The translations under genes were made by a program, and so were the position numbers. Below the pieces are notes generated by a model. The model was not told where the DNA came from. It saw nothing but the letters and a program-made list of their open reading frames with translations, and ran no database searches. From Acidocella sp. (lineage in GTDB: Bacteria > Pseudomonadota > Alphaproteobacteria > Acetobacterales > Acetobacteraceae): DNA of 64,000 nt. Below are positions 27,353 through 37,226 of the stretch, one piece after another; position 1 is the stretch's first letter, and each line of letters begins with the position of its first letter. The stretch is from positions 1-64,000 of the forward strand of contig JAMFRU010000066.1 of assembly GCA_026224875.1 (NCBI GenBank), written 5' to 3'.

Positions 27353-28755
27353 TATACCAGCTCCCGAACATCAGTCAGCATACCCGTTACAGCCGCCGCC
27401 GCCGCCATGGCCGGCGAGAGCAAATGCGTGCGCCCGCCAGGCCCCTGCCGCCCCTCGAAATTGCGGTTGGAGGTCGAAGCGCAGCGCTGCCCAGGGGTGA
27501 GCTTATCCGGGTTCATGCCCAGGCACATCGAGCACCCCGCCTCGCGCCATTCAAACCCGGCGTCGATCAGGATCTGGGCCACGCCCTCATCCTCAGCCTG
27601 CTTCTTCACCAGGCCCGAGCCCGGCACCACCAGCGCCCGCACACCCGGCGCCACATGGCGGCCCTTGGCCACGGCTGCGGCGGAGCGCAAATCCTCGATG
27701 CGTGAATTGGTGCAGGAGCCGATGAACACGACATCCACCGGTGTGCCTGCAATCTTCTGGCCAGGTGTGAGCGCCATATAATCCAGCATCCGCTGCATCT
27801 GGCCGCGCTTGGTCTCATCCGGCTCATTGGCCGGGTTGGGCACAATGCCGGTCACGGGTATCACCGCCTCTGGGTTCGTGCCCCAAGTCACCTGCGGCGC
27901 GATCTCGGCGGCATCCAGCACCACGATCTTGTCGTATTGCGCGCCCTCATCGCTCGGCAGCGTCTTCCAATAGGCCACGGCAGCATCAAAATCCGCCCCC
28001 TGCGGCGCAAAAGGCCGGCCCTCAATATACGCAAACGTCGTCTCATCCGGCGCAATCAACCCGGCTCGCGCCCCGGCCTCGATGCTCATGTTGCAAACGG
28101 ACAAACGCCCGGCCATGTCCAGCCCGCGGATCGCCTCGCCGGCAAACTCGATCACATGCCCATTACCGCCGGCGGTGCCGATCTTGCCGATAATCGCCAG
28201 CACAATGTCCTTGCCCGTGCAGCCCGGCGGCAGAATACCATCCACCCGCACTAGCATGTTCCGGGCCGGCTTCTGCAGCAGCGTCTGCGTCGCCAGCACA
28301 TGCTCCACCTCGGACGTACCAATGCCGAACGCCAGCGCGCCCATCGCCCCATGCGTGCTGGTATGGCTATCGCCGCACACAATCGTCATACCCGGCAGAG
28401 AAATCCCCTGTTCCGGCCCAATCACATGCACAATGCCCTGGCGCGCATCGGAAATGGGAAAATACGGCACACCGAACGCTGCAACATTCTGCTCCAGCGT
28501 CTCAATCTGCAACTTGCTCTCAGGCTCGTTGATGCCCTTCAACCGGTCCGCATCCGTCGGCACATTATGGTCCACCACCGCAATCGTGGCATCCACCCGC
28601 CGAACCTTGCGCCCAGCCAGCCGCAGCCCCTCAAAAGCCTGCGGCGAAGTCACCTCATGCACCAAATGCCGGTCGATATAAAGAACGCAAGTCCCGTCCT
28701 CCAACCGATCAACAACATGCGTATCCCAAATCTTATCGAACAAAGTCCGCGGCAT
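27352..28755 (-). CDS. leuC: 3-isopropylmalate dehydratase large subunit
   Basis: The 467-residue protein is an aconitase-superfamily LeuC. The three 4Fe-4S cysteines are in the motif [16 protein letters not shown] and in the Cys-x2-Cys motif [31 protein letters not shown] is the conserved substrate-site block. CTCAGGAGG precedes the ATG. The gene starts the leuCDB operon; upstream, a long inverted repeat separates it from rplS, which is transcribed in the same direction. Confidence 0.97.
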   Translation of the reverse strand: MPRTLFDKIWDTHVVDRLEDGTCVLYIDRHLVHEVTSPQAFEGLRLAGRKVRRVDATIAVVDHNVPTDADRLKGINEPESKLQIETLEQNVAAFGVPYFPISDARQGIVHVIGPEQGISLPGMTIVCGDSHTSTHGAMGALAFGIGTSEVEHVLATQTLLQKPARNMLVRVDGILPPGCTGKDIVLAIIGKIGTAGGNGHVIEFAGEAIRGLDMAGRLSVCNMSIEAGARAGLIAPDETTFAYIEGRPFAPQGADFDAAVAYWKTLPSDEGAQYDKIVVLDAAEIAPQVTWGTNPEAVIPVTGIVPNPANEPDETKRGQMQRMLDYMALTPGQKIAGTPVDVVFIGSCTNSRIEDLRSAAAVAKGRHVAPGVRALVVPGSGLVKKQAEDEGVAQILIDAGFEWREAGCSMCLGMNPDKLTPGQRCASTSNRNFEGRQGPGGRTHLLSPAMAAAAAVTGMLTDVRELV

Positions 28756-28770
28756 CGGTGGCCTCCTGAG

Positions 28771-28994
28771 TTAAGGAAGGCAAGGGGCTCCGCCCCTTGA
28801 CCCCGCTGGGCCCTGAGGCCCCAGACCCCCGTTACTTAGGTTCTGGGAGGGAGGGGTAAATCGCCCCCCAGAACATGGCAGACAGCCGCCGTCAGAGGTG
28901 ACGATTTACCCCTCCCTCCCAGAATCTTAACTAATGGGGTCTGGGCCTCAGGCCCAGTGGGGGTCGAGGGGGCGAAGCCCCTCGCCTTCCTTAA
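28771..28994. repeat. 224-bp imperfect inverted repeat between rplS and leuC
   Basis: The left arm begins TTAAGGAAGGC (28771) and the right arm ends GCCTTCCTTAA (28994). Inside, the blocks AGGGGCTCCGCCCCTTGACC / GTCGAGGGGGCGAAGCCCCT, CTGAGGCCCCAGACCCCC / GGGGTCTGGGCCTCAGGCCC and TCTGGGAGGGAGGGGTAAAT / ATTTACCCCTCCCTCCCAGA pair in order. The whole region could fold into one very long hairpin. The right arm includes the rplS stop codon, so the element abuts the coding sequence exactly. It probably ends the ribosomal transcript. A relative lies at 32535-32806. Confidence 0.9.
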
Positions 28995-29383
28995 GCAGCA
29001 GCCGGCGTCTCGACGGCTACGACTTCGCGGGCTTTTTCGGCGATGCGGGCGGATTTACCGCGGCGGCCGCGCAGATAGTAGAGCTTGGCGCGGCGCACGT
29101 CGCCACGGCGGATCACGGTGATATCCGAGATCACGGGGGCGTACAGCGGGAAAATGCGTTCCACGCCTTCACCATAGGAGATTTTCCGTACGGTAAAGGA
29201 GGAGTTGATGCCGCGGTTGGAGCGGGCGATGCAGAGGCCTTCGAAAGCCTGGATACGCGAGCGCTCGCCTTCCTTAACCTGCACGTTCACGCGCAGCGTA
29301 TCGCCGGGGGCGAATTTGGGAATGGGCTTCACTGCGGTCAGCTTCGCAATCTGCTCAGCGTCCAGCGTCTGGATGATGTTCAT
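28991..29383 (-). CDS. rplS: Ribosomal protein bL19
   Basis: The 130-residue protein carries L19 motifs [35 protein letters not shown] and [15 protein letters not shown], followed by a short Ala-rich tail. L19 sits at the 30S-50S interface. It is the last gene of the rpsP-rimM-trmD-rplS operon. Its stop codon lies inside the arm of the long inverted repeat that follows. Confidence 0.98.
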   Translation of the reverse strand: MNIIQTLDAEQIAKLTAVKPIPKFAPGDTLRVNVQVKEGERSRIQAFEGLCIARSNRGINSSFTVRKISYGEGVERIFPLYAPVISDITVIRRGDVRRAKLYYLRGRRGKSARIAEKAREVVAVETPAAA

Positions 29384-29410
29384 AGGTTCGGTCCTTTTCG
29401 AAACGGGTGT

Positions 29411-30112
29411 TTAGGGTGCTTGGGCACCAGATGCAATGTAGTCATTGTAGAGATCGGGTCTGCGGCTTTGCGTAATGTGGCGGGCCTGTGCCAGGCGCCA
29501 GGCGGCGATGGCTGCATGGTTGCCGGAGGTGAGCACGTCTGGCACGGCGCGCCCGTCCCACAGAGCGGGGCGGGTGTAGTGCGGGTATTCCAGCAAAGGG
29601 GCGGAAAAACTTTCTTCCACACCACTTTCCGCATGGCCCATCACGCCGGGCAGCAGGCGGATAACGGCATCCAGCAGCACCAGCGCCGCCAGTTCACCAC
29701 CGGAGAGAACGTAATCGCCGATGCTGATCTCTTCGGCCTCGCGTGCCTCAATGACACGCTGGTCGATCCCCTCGAAACGCCCGCAGAGCAGAATGGCGCC
29801 TGGCCCTTCAGCCAGCTCCCGCACACGGGCCTGGGTAAGGGGCTTGCCACGAGGGGATAGAAAAATCAGCGGGCGTTCGTCCGCTACCGGCGTGATGGCG
29901 GCATCGACCACATCGGCGCGCATCACCATGCCGGCGCCCCCACCAAACGGCGTGTCATCCACATTGCGGTGGCGCCCCAGCCCGAAGTCACGGATATCCG
30001 TGACGTTCAAGCTCCATTTTTGCGCCGCTTGCGCCTTGCCGGCCAGGGAATCCCCCAGCGGGCCCGGAAACATCGCGGGAAAAATGGTGAGGATGTCAGC
30101 GCGCCAGGTCAT
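29411..30112 (-). CDS. trmD: tRNA (guanine37-N1)-methyltransferase
   Basis: The 233-residue protein has the SPOUT trefoil-knot sequence of Trm[16 protein letters not shown], then [20 protein letters not shown] with the SAM-binding knot, and an N-terminal [19 protein letters not shown]. It methylates G37 of tRNAs that read CNN and so prevents frameshifting. The ATG overlaps the rimM stop by 4 bp. Confidence 0.98.
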   Translation of the reverse strand: MTWRADILTIFPAMFPGPLGDSLAGKAQAAQKWSLNVTDIRDFGLGRHRNVDDTPFGGGAGMVMRADVVDAAITPVADERPLIFLSPRGKPLTQARVRELAEGPGAILLCGRFEGIDQRVIEAREAEEISIGDYVLSGGELAALVLLDAVIRLLPGVMGHAESGVEESFSAPLLEYPHYTRPALWDGRAVPDVLTSGNHAAIAAWRLAQARHITQSRRPDLYNDYIASGAQAP

Positions 30113-30630
30113 GGTTCAGCGCTGTCCCGCACTTCGACTTCACCCGGCCGCACCACGGTGACAAAACCTTGAACGATGTTCACGGATGGCACGCAAGCTT
30201 TGGTGAAGGGGACCAAAACCCCGCCGGGAGCGAGCTCCAGGCTGGCGCCGGCGCCATAGTCGAGAACATTGTTCACGCGGCCCACGGCTTTGCCCGCCTC
30301 GTCACGAGCTTCGAGCCCGATCAGATCGGTCAGATAAAACTCATCTTCCTCCGTCTCCGGCAAAGCCGAGCGGGGGGCAAAAAGCTCCACATTGACCAGG
30401 GTTTCAGCCTCGTTGCGGTCGGTAATCCGGCGCTTGCCCGCTGCCGTGACTTCGCTGAGCACGGCCACATTCTCATGCGCCCATTCCAGCGCAAACTGCC
30501 GGCCTTTGCGGTCAGTGAGCGTGTATGTTTCCAGAGCCTCGGGCTCTTCCGCGAAAACATTCACGCGCAGCTGCCCACGCACGCCGTGCGGCTTGCCAAT
30601 CACGCCCATCAGGATCAACCGGTCGTCCAC
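30109..30630 (-). CDS. rimM: 16S rRNA processing protein RimM
   Basis: The 173-residue protein has the RimM N-terminal barrel ([20 protein letters not shown]) and a C-terminal PRC-barrel domain ([20 protein letters not shown], then [10 protein letters not shown] and [12 protein letters not shown]). It helps mature the 30S head and binds S19. It lies between rpsP and trmD, the usual order, overlapping trmD by 4 bp. Confidence 0.97.
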   Translation of the reverse strand: MDDRLILMGVIGKPHGVRGQLRVNVFAEEPEALETYTLTDRKGRQFALEWAHENVAVLSEVTAAGKRRITDRNEAETLVNVELFAPRSALPETEEDEFYLTDLIGLEARDEAGKAVGRVNNVLDYGAGASLELAPGGVLVPFTKACVPSVNIVQGFVTVVRPGEVEVRDSAEP

Positions 30631-30644
30631 AGTGCCTCTACAGA

Positions 30645-30995
30645 TTAAGCGGCAGCGGCAGCGGCTTTGGCGCGCTCAGCTTCACGCTCCTGCGCCTTCT
30701 TCTTCGGCAGCGGCTGCTTGGTCTGCTCGGGGAACACCAGCGCCGGGATCAGCTCGGCCTTGGCGAGGAAGCGGGCAACGCGGTCGGTCGGCTGCGCGCC
30801 ATTGCTCAGCCAATGGGTCAGGCGCTCGGTCACCAGTTTTACACGATCGGCGTGGTCGGCGGGCAGCATCGGGTTATAGGTACCCACGCGTTCGATGAAC
30901 TTGCCATCGCGCGGCGCGTTCGCATCGGCAATGACGATATGGTAGAACGGGCGCTTCTTGGCGCCGCCACGGGCGAGACGAATTTTAACAGACAT
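30645..30995 (-). CDS. rpsP: Ribosomal protein bS16
   Basis: The 116-residue protein starts [20 protein letters not shown] and has [13 protein letters not shown] and [19 protein letters not shown], the S16 signature. The C-terminus is extended by a Lys/Ala-rich tail, common in alphaproteobacteria. It heads the rpsP-rimM-trmD-rplS operon, 61 bp downstream of ffh. AGGAG lies a few bases before the ATG. Confidence 0.98.
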   Translation of the reverse strand: MSVKIRLARGGAKKRPFYHIVIADANAPRDGKFIERVGTYNPMLPADHADRVKLVTERLTHWLSNGAQPTDRVARFLAKAELIPALVFPEQTKQPLPKKKAQEREAERAKAAAAAA

Positions 30996-31056
30996 AGTTG
31001 CTCCTTACGTTTAAACTGAAAATCTTTAGACCAGACGGCGACCGCCGTCGCTGTTA

Positions 31057-32430
31057 TTAAAACGGACGGCGGCCACCCTTGGCCCCACCCATGGCCGACT
31101 GCATCTGGCGCATCATCGCCTCTGCCCCGCCGGCTTTGTTCATGCGCTTCATCATGGTCGACATATCATCGAACTGCTTCAGCATTTTATTCACCTCCTG
31201 CACGGAGGTCCCCGACCCGGAAGCGATCCGCTTCTTGCGGCTTGCTTTAAGAATATCCGGGGTACGGCGCTCAGCCTTCGTCATCGAGCCAATGATCGCG
31301 ACATGCTTCTTGAAGACGGTGGTCTCCAGATTCGCATCGGCCAGCTGCTGTTTGATTTTACCCACACCCGGCAGCATGCCCATAATGCCCGAGAGCGAGC
31401 CCATCTTGGCAATCTGCTTCAGCTGCGAAGCATAATCATCCAGGTCGAACTTGCCCTTCGCCATCTTCTTGGCGAGTTTTTCGGCCTCAACCTGGTCGAT
31501 ATTCGCCGCCGCGCGCTCAACGAGCCCAACGATATCGCCCATGCCGAGAATACGGCCCGCGATACGCTCCGGGTTGAACTCATCCAGCGCATCGAGCTTC
31601 TCGCCCATGCCCGCGAATTTTATGGGCGCGCCGGTAACCGAACGCATCGACAGCGCGGCACCGCCGCGCGCATCGCCGTCCAGCCTGGTCATCACGATAC
31701 CGGTGATGGACACCGCCTCGTTAAACGCCGTCGCCGTGCTCACCGCATCCTGGCCGGTCATGGCATCGACCACCAGCAAGGTCTCGATCGGGTTCACCGC
31801 GTTGCGGATCGCCTTGATCTCTTCCATCAACGCGATGTCGATGGACAGGCGCCCGGCGGTATCCAGAATAACGACGTCAAACACCTCGCGCCGCGCCATA
31901 TCCATGGCACGATGCGCGATCTGCAACGGCGTCTGCCCGGCAATGATCGGCAGGGAAACCACCTCGGCCTTTTGGGCCAGCTGTTCCAGCTGCAACTGCG
32001 CGGCCGGGCGCTGCGTATCCAAACTCGCCAGCAGCACCTTCTTGCGGTCCCGCGTGCGCAGCCGCAGCGCGATCTTGCCTGAGGTCGTGGTCTTGCCCGA
32101 GCCCTGCAAGCCCACCATCAGAATGGGAATCGGCGAGGCCGCGTTCAAATTCAACGGCACGGGCAGCCCGCCCAAAGCCTCGATCAGCGCGTCATTAACA
32201 ATCTTGACGACCATCTGCCCGGGCGAGACGGAACGCAGAACCTCGGCGCCCACGGCCTGCTCACGCACCGAGGCCACGAAATCCTTCACCACCGGCAAAG
32301 CCACGTCAGCATCGAGCAACGCCAGGCGGATTTCCCGCAGCGCCTCGTTCACATCGGATTCAGACAACGCCCCGCGACGGCGGAGCTTGTCAAAAATATC
32401 CGAAAATTTGCCCGACAGATTGTCGAACAT
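31057..32430 (-). CDS. ffh: Signal recognition particle protein Ffh
   Basis: This 457-residue SRP GTPase runs from ATG 32430; the open frame extends 17 codons upstream, but MFDNLSGKFSDIFDKLRRRG is the family's start. The NG domain has the P-loop GLQGSGKTTTSGKIA, the G3 motif DTAGRLSID and TRLDGDARGG. The M domain ends Met-rich (MMKRMNKAGGAEAMMRQMQS) and binds 4.5S RNA and signal peptides. Together with FtsY it targets membrane proteins. It lies directly upstream of rpsP, a common alphaproteobacterial arrangement. Confidence 0.97.
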   Translation of the reverse strand: MFDNLSGKFSDIFDKLRRRGALSESDVNEALREIRLALLDADVALPVVKDFVASVREQAVGAEVLRSVSPGQMVVKIVNDALIEALGGLPVPLNLNAASPIPILMVGLQGSGKTTTSGKIALRLRTRDRKKVLLASLDTQRPAAQLQLEQLAQKAEVVSLPIIAGQTPLQIAHRAMDMARREVFDVVILDTAGRLSIDIALMEEIKAIRNAVNPIETLLVVDAMTGQDAVSTATAFNEAVSITGIVMTRLDGDARGGAALSMRSVTGAPIKFAGMGEKLDALDEFNPERIAGRILGMGDIVGLVERAAANIDQVEAEKLAKKMAKGKFDLDDYASQLKQIAKMGSLSGIMGMLPGVGKIKQQLADANLETTVFKKHVAIIGSMTKAERRTPDILKASRKKRIASGSGTSVQEVNKMLKQFDDMSTMMKRMNKAGGAEAMMRQMQSAMGGAKGGRRPF

Positions 32431-32534
32431 GGCCAAAATCCTTACAACGCAACGCACGGAACAAACAACAACGCAAAACACGCCGTGGTGCGAACACTCG
32501 CAGCACGGCGGCTAATATGTGCCGGGCTCTTGCT

Positions 32535-32806
32535 CCGATGGCGGGGGAGAGTCAAGCGCTGCGGGTGGCCCGCGGAAAAGGCGGGGCTCTGCCCTGAACC
32601 CGCTGGGGCCTGAGGCCCCAGACCCCCATTAGCTTTTAAGGGTTTGAAAGGGGCCTGCCCGTACCGTTGAAACGGCTGGATGGCAGGCCCCTTTCAAACC
32701 CTTAAGTTACGGGATCCTAAGGGCCTGTGGCCCTTAGCGGGTCCAGGGCAGAGCCCTGGCCTGTTCCGCGGGCCACCCACCGCGCTTGACTCTCCCCCGC
32801 CATCGG
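32535..32806. repeat. 272-bp inverted repeat with 25-bp perfect ends
   Basis: The outer arms 32535-32559 (CCGATGGCGGGGGAGAGTCA...) and 32782-32806 are perfect reverse complements over 25 bp. The pairing continues inward (GTGGCCCGCGGAA / TTCCGCGGGCCAC, GGCTCTGCCCTG / CAGGGCAGAGCC, AAGGGTTTGAAAGGGGCCTG / CAGGCCCCTTTCAAACCCTT). It shares the core CTGAGGCCCCAGACCCCC with the element at 28771-28994, so the two belong to one family. Its right arm runs into the 3' end of the neighbouring Hint-protein gene and encodes that protein's last 29 residues. Confidence 0.92.
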
Positions 32807-34429
32807 CAGCACCGCCCCATCCAGCGCGCGGCGCACCACAATAGCGCCGCCCCCCTCTGGCACCGCCACGGCAAAACCGCTGCAAAAACCCTGGCTCCCC
32901 GCCCTGTGCAAATCCTCGCGGTACCGGTTAGCCACCACCCGCGCCAGAATCTCACCGCCGCGCATCACCAGCAGGGTCACCGGCACGTTCGGCGCATCGG
33001 CACATTGCGCCCAGCCGGCGCAAACCCCCTGCCCTATATACTCCACCTCACCCAGCAGCGGTCCCGCCGCTTCCCGCACCGGCGCCAGACCGGCGCGTTG
33101 GTTCACATGATACTGCAGCGCCTGCAGCCCGATCCCGTCCTCCACCCGCGGCAGGCAAGGTGGGCCCGGTGCATCCTCCCCCGGATAAAGTGCGGCATAT
33201 TCCGCCGCGTTCTGGAACCAGCCGCGCGGCGTCTCATTAAGGTAGCTCTCGCTCCAGCAGCCTTCCGTGAGCAGCAGCCCATGCGCCTCAAGCTCAATAT
33301 GAATATAGCGCACCGGCCCAGCCTGCTCGGGTTGCGTCACGCTCACCCCGTTCACCAGCCGCCAGGCCGGCACCAGTACATCCGTTAAACACACACCATG
33401 CCCCGGCGAGACAGTGAGGGCGCGTAAAGGCACCTCCTCCCCCAACGCGCCCTGCGCAAATGTAACCGGCAACATCAACGGATTACGCCCCAGAAACCGC
33501 CCCTCATAGGCACTGCGCCCGATCCATTTGATCCGCCGCGCCCCCGCCCGGGTGATCACCGCATCGCCAATGGCCAAATCCTCCACCGCAATCTCGCCCT
33601 CCGGCGTGGCAATCCGCGTACCGGGGCAAAAGCAGGCGACATTAAAACCCAATGCCGCCATCAAATCCTGGTCCGCCGTGGAAATCGTATTCGCCACGCC
33701 CACGGCCGAAAACGCGTCGAAGGAATCATCGGTAACAGCCGTTGACCAGTCATAATAATCGCTGGTGGTGGCGTAACGCGCCAGGCTCGTCAGCCCGTTA
33801 TCAATCGAGAAATAGGCGGGCGCAGACGTATTGGCATCAACGTCGGCATTGTTCTCCAGCACGCCGGCCGAGGAAAAGCGGAACAGATCCATCAGGCTGT
33901 ACAGCCCCGCATCAGGGCTCGTGGGGTCGCTACCCGCCCCCCAGCCGCTGCGGCCCAAGGCATGGCTCAGCTCATGCTCGGCCACGCCGACAAAATCCTC
34001 CTCCCCCGGCACAGCCAAATCAGTGGTGCTGAAACTCAGCACCGTGCCGCCCGTGCCGAATGTCGCCGTGCCATCCGGCAGGGAGGTAAAACTCATCAGC
34101 CCTAGCGCCTCGGCCTGCGCCTCGGCCAGATACACGCCATTGCCGTTGGTCGGGTCACTGGCCGGCATATCGTCGGCCGCGGTTTTCGCAGCCGGGCTAA
34201 GCCCATGCGCCTTTAGCACCGCCACCACCGTGCCGTAGTCGTAGGAGACCATGTTCTCAGGCCCCGCCTCACCCAGCACCTGCCCCGAGGCATCCCAGCC
34301 GATATCGATGCTTACGGTGATGTTGTTGCCAAGCAGCGCATCGAGCTGCTCGGCGGCAAACTGCATGGCCGTAAAAAACCCCGCCGGTGCCAGCGTGGTG
34401 CTTGAATCATAGACGAGATTGATCTGCAT
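32717..34429 (-). CDS. Metalloprotease-like protein with Hint domain
   Basis: The 570-residue protein starts at ATG 34429 (GAGG 6 nt upstream); a 15-codon longer frame from GTG is less likely. The N-terminal 270 residues resemble NF038122-type metalloproteases, with the zinc-site motif VAEHELSHALGRSGWG. That gives HExxH, but there is no His where a metzincin third ligand is expected. A Hint domain follows (CFCPGTRIATPEGEIAVEDL, then VSPGHGVCL), and a C-terminal part resembles regions of other Hint_2 proteins. There is no signal peptide. The last 29 residues are encoded by the long inverted repeat. It is probably a secreted protein; whether it is a protease is open. Confidence 0.75.
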   Translation of the reverse strand: MQINLVYDSSTTLAPAGFFTAMQFAAEQLDALLGNNITVSIDIGWDASGQVLGEAGPENMVSYDYGTVVAVLKAHGLSPAAKTAADDMPASDPTNGNGVYLAEAQAEALGLMSFTSLPDGTATFGTGGTVLSFSTTDLAVPGEEDFVGVAEHELSHALGRSGWGAGSDPTSPDAGLYSLMDLFRFSSAGVLENNADVDANTSAPAYFSIDNGLTSLARYATTSDYYDWSTAVTDDSFDAFSAVGVANTISTADQDLMAALGFNVACFCPGTRIATPEGEIAVEDLAIGDAVITRAGARRIKWIGRSAYEGRFLGRNPLMLPVTFAQGALGEEVPLRALTVSPGHGVCLTDVLVPAWRLVNGVSVTQPEQAGPVRYIHIELEAHGLLLTEGCWSESYLNETPRGWFQNAAEYAALYPGEDAPGPPCLPRVEDGIGLQALQYHVNQRAGLAPVREAAGPLLGEVEYIGQGVCAGWAQCADAPNVPVTLLVMRGGEILARVVANRYREDLHRAGSQGFCSGFAVAVPEGGGAIVVRRALDGAVLPMAGESQARWVARGTGQGSALDPLRATGP

Positions 34430-34485
34430 GCGGCCTCGGGCTAAATTCTCGTTAAAGTAGCAAGAATCCAGCACGGGGGAAGGGG

Positions 34486-35316
34486 CTATCCGTTCAGCGC
34501 CGCCCGCAATGTCGCCGCCTGCACCCCGGTATAGACCCCCTCGCGCAGCAGCAGATCAATCAGCACCAGGTTCACGTTGAATTTGAACTCATCGCTTGTC
34601 GCCAGCACTTCCGCCACTTGCGCCAACGGCCAAAGTGCGAAGGACTCGACCTCGCCATCCATAGGGTGCGGTATGAAATCATCGGGTAACTCAATGTCAT
34701 AGGCGTAAATCACATCACGGCGCAGCCCTTCCGGCCGCTCCATATTGTACTTGAACACGGCCACCTGCCGCGCCTGCGCCGCCATCGCTTCGGGCAGCCC
34801 GGCCTCTTCCTCCGCCTCTTTCAACAGCGCCTCAAACGGCGTGTAACCCGCCGGCACACCGCCGGCCACCAGATGGTCGAGCTTGCCCGGGTCCAGCTTT
34901 TTATCGGCCGCGCGTTTCGCAACCCAGAGATGCAACCCATCCGCCCGTCTTACCAGCCCATTAAGATGCACACCCACGCCGATAACGCCGAAATTTGGCA
35001 GCGCGCCACGGTCTAGCACACCCAGGCTTGGCTCCTCGGCCGCCTCGCGCACATCGAAATCCTCAGCCCTAGTCGGAATGCCCATGGCGGTAGCCAGCTC
35101 ATTTAATTGCGGCAACAACGCCGCCGGCATTTCCACCCGCTCATCCGTCACCACAATGCCCGGTGCCACCGCCGCCAGCCTAGCCGCATCGGCGAGGGTC
35201 AAATACCCAAAATGCCGTTTGCCGGCGTAAAGTGGCAGCCGAATGCCAGGCAGCACCGCCGTGCGGCAGGCTGCAATGTGCGCGAGGAGCTTTGCAATTT
35301 CCGTGTCAGATGCCAT
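34486..35316 (-). CDS. NUDIX hydrolase with N-terminal DUF4743 domain
   Basis: The 276-residue protein from ATG 35316 has an N-terminal DUF4743-like domain (PLYAGKRHFGYLTLADAARL). The C-terminal NUDIX fold carries the box GGVPAGYTPFEALLKEAEEE followed by AGL, matching Gx5Ex7REUxEExGU except that the Arg before the Glu pair is Lys. Relatives include thiamin diphosphate-type and other nucleoside-diphosphate pyrophosphatases (fungal Tnr3 has this architecture). Its start lies only 9 bp from the divergent ABC exporter start. Confidence 0.85.
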   Translation of the reverse strand: MASDTEIAKLLAHIAACRTAVLPGIRLPLYAGKRHFGYLTLADAARLAAVAPGIVVTDERVEMPAALLPQLNELATAMGIPTRAEDFDVREAAEEPSLGVLDRGALPNFGVIGVGVHLNGLVRRADGLHLWVAKRAADKKLDPGKLDHLVAGGVPAGYTPFEALLKEAEEEAGLPEAMAAQARQVAVFKYNMERPEGLRRDVIYAYDIELPDDFIPHPMDGEVESFALWPLAQVAEVLATSDEFKFNVNLVLIDLLLREGVYTGVQAATLRAALNG

Positions 35317-35325
35317 GTGCGCTGC

Positions 35326-37176
35326 ATGACCCGTAACGCCGCCCGTGCCAACCCCCATATTTCCCCCAGCGCGTCCACCAAAAACCCCCGAGGTTCGATC
35401 GCCACGATCATCTCGCTGCTGCCTTATCTCTGGCCCAAGGGCGAGCCTATACTGCGCCTGCGCCTGGTGCTGGCCAGCCTGTGCATGCTGCTGTCGGTCA
35501 TGGCGAATATCTACGTGCCGCTCCTGCTTGCCCAGGCCGTGGACCGGCTTTCGCCAAAGGTCGGGCTGCTCACCATCCCCGTCGCCCTCATTGTCGGCTA
35601 CTCTTTAATGCGCGTCGCCGCCGCCGCCTTCGGCGAGATGCGCGACGCCATCTTCGCCGCGGTGCAGATGCGCGCCTCACGCGTCGTGGCACGCCAGACC
35701 TTCGAGCATCTGCACGCGCTCTCCATGCGCTTCCATCTCGACCGGCAGACCGGCGGGCTCTCCAACATCATCCTGCGCGGCACGCTCGGCATTCAGGCCG
35801 TGTTGCGGCTCACCACCTTCAACCTGCTGCCCACCTTCATCCAGCTGCTGGCGACGGTTGGCGTGCTTTGGTACAAACTCGATTTTTGGTACGGAATCGT
35901 TACGTTAATCGCGCTGACCGCCTATATCGGCTTCACCTTCGCCTTCACCGCCTGGCGCACTAAATTCCGCCGCTCGATGAACGAAACCGATAACGAGGCG
36001 CAGACCAAGGCCATCGACAGCCTGCTGAATTTCGAGACCGTAAAATATTTCGGCAATGAGGAGCACGAATCCCGGCGCTTCGATGAGAGCCTGGCCCGCT
36101 ATGAGCGCGCCTCCATCAAATCCCAGGTCTCGCTGAATACGCTCAATATCGGCCAGGCTGTCATCATCGCCCTTGCGATGGCCGTGATGATGCTCATGGC
36201 GGCGCATGGCGTGCTGCACGACCACAAGGTCGGGCGTTTCGTGCTGGTGAACATGTATCTCATCCAGATGTATGGCCCGCTCAACTTCCTCGGCTTCTCG
36301 TATCTCACCCTCAACCAGGGGCTGATCGACATGGAGCAGATGTTCTCGCTCCTGCGCGTCAACCACGAGGTGACGGACAAGCCAGATGCGCTGGTCCTGC
36401 CGGCGCATGGCGAACCTGCTGAAATCCGCTTCGAGAATGTGCAGTTTTCCTACAATCCGGACCGCGAAATTCTCAAAGGCATCAGCTTCACGGCAGCACC
36501 GGGCAAGAAAATCGCCATCGTCGGCCCCACCGGCTCCGGCAAATCCACCGTCTCGCGCCTGATGTTCCGCTTCTACGACACCACCGCCGGCACCGTCTCG
36601 GTGGACGGGCATGACGTGCGGGATATCACCCAGCATTCCCTGCGCAGCGCCATTGGCGTGGTGCCGCAGGACACGGTGCTGTTCAACGACTCCATCTTCT
36701 ACAACATCGCCTACGGCCGCCCCGGCGCCACGGTGGAGGAAATCGAGCAGGCCGCGCGCTTCGCCCAGGTGCATGATTTCATCGTCTCGCTCCCCCAGGG
36801 CTATAAAACCAAGGTCGGCGAGCGGGGCTTAAAACTTTCGGGCGGCGAGAAGCAGCGCGTCGCCATCGCCCGCACCATCCTCAAAAACCCGCGTATCTTA
36901 ATCCTGGACGAAGCCACCTCCGCGCTCGACACCCATACCGAGCAGGAAATCTCCGCTGCCCTGCGCCGAGTCGCCTTCGACCGCACCACTTTGGTCATCG
37001 CCCACCGCCTCTCCACCATCACCGATGCCGATGAAATCCTGGTCCTGCGCGACGGCACCATCGTGGAGCGCGGCACCCATGCCGGGCTGCTGGCGGCCGA
37101 TGGGGTGTACGCCGGCATGTGGGCCGCCCAGCAGGTAGAGCGTGAAGAAATTCCGCTCTCCGAGGTGGCGGAGTAA
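35326..37176 (+). CDS. Atm1-type ABC exporter (half-transporter with fused ATPase)
   Basis: The 616-residue protein from ATG 35326 has six membrane helices in residues about 30-310, including the family-typical LNFETVKYFGNEEHE. The ATPase domain has Walker A GPTGSGKST, signature LSGGEKQRVAIARTI, Walker B ILILDEATSALD and switch His IAHRLST. The sequence is closest to the Atm1/HMT1 group, which exports glutathione-linked sulfur species or metal conjugates to protect from heavy metals or support Fe-S assembly. The frame is open upstream to 35107 but there it only shadows the NUDIX gene. Confidence 0.93.
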   Translation: MTRNAARANPHISPSASTKNPRGSIATIISLLPYLWPKGEPILRLRLVLASLCMLLSVMANIYVPLLLAQAVDRLSPKVGLLTIPVALIVGYSLMRVAAAAFGEMRDAIFAAVQMRASRVVARQTFEHLHALSMRFHLDRQTGGLSNIILRGTLGIQAVLRLTTFNLLPTFIQLLATVGVLWYKLDFWYGIVTLIALTAYIGFTFAFTAWRTKFRRSMNETDNEAQTKAIDSLLNFETVKYFGNEEHESRRFDESLARYERASIKSQVSLNTLNIGQAVIIALAMAVMMLMAAHGVLHDHKVGRFVLVNMYLIQMYGPLNFLGFSYLTLNQGLIDMEQMFSLLRVNHEVTDKPDALVLPAHGEPAEIRFENVQFSYNPDREILKGISFTAAPGKKIAIVGPTGSGKSTVSRLMFRFYDTTAGTVSVDGHDVRDITQHSLRSAIGVVPQDTVLFNDSIFYNIAYGRPGATVEEIEQAARFAQVHDFIVSLPQGYKTKVGERGLKLSGGEKQRVAIARTILKNPRILILDEATSALDTHTEQEISAALRRVAFDRTTLVIAHRLSTITDADEILVLRDGTIVERGTHAGLLAADGVYAGMWAAQQVEREEIPLSEVAE

Positions 37177-37226
37177 CATCAGCAATGGTACCGGCCCATC
37201 CCGCACACTAGATATAGCACGTATTA

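Noticed and set aside
35107-35325. An upstream extension of the Atm1-type ABC exporter.
   Set aside because: This part is Arg/His-rich, lies antisense to the NUDIX gene and has no similarity to ABC exporters. ATG 35326 is the better start.
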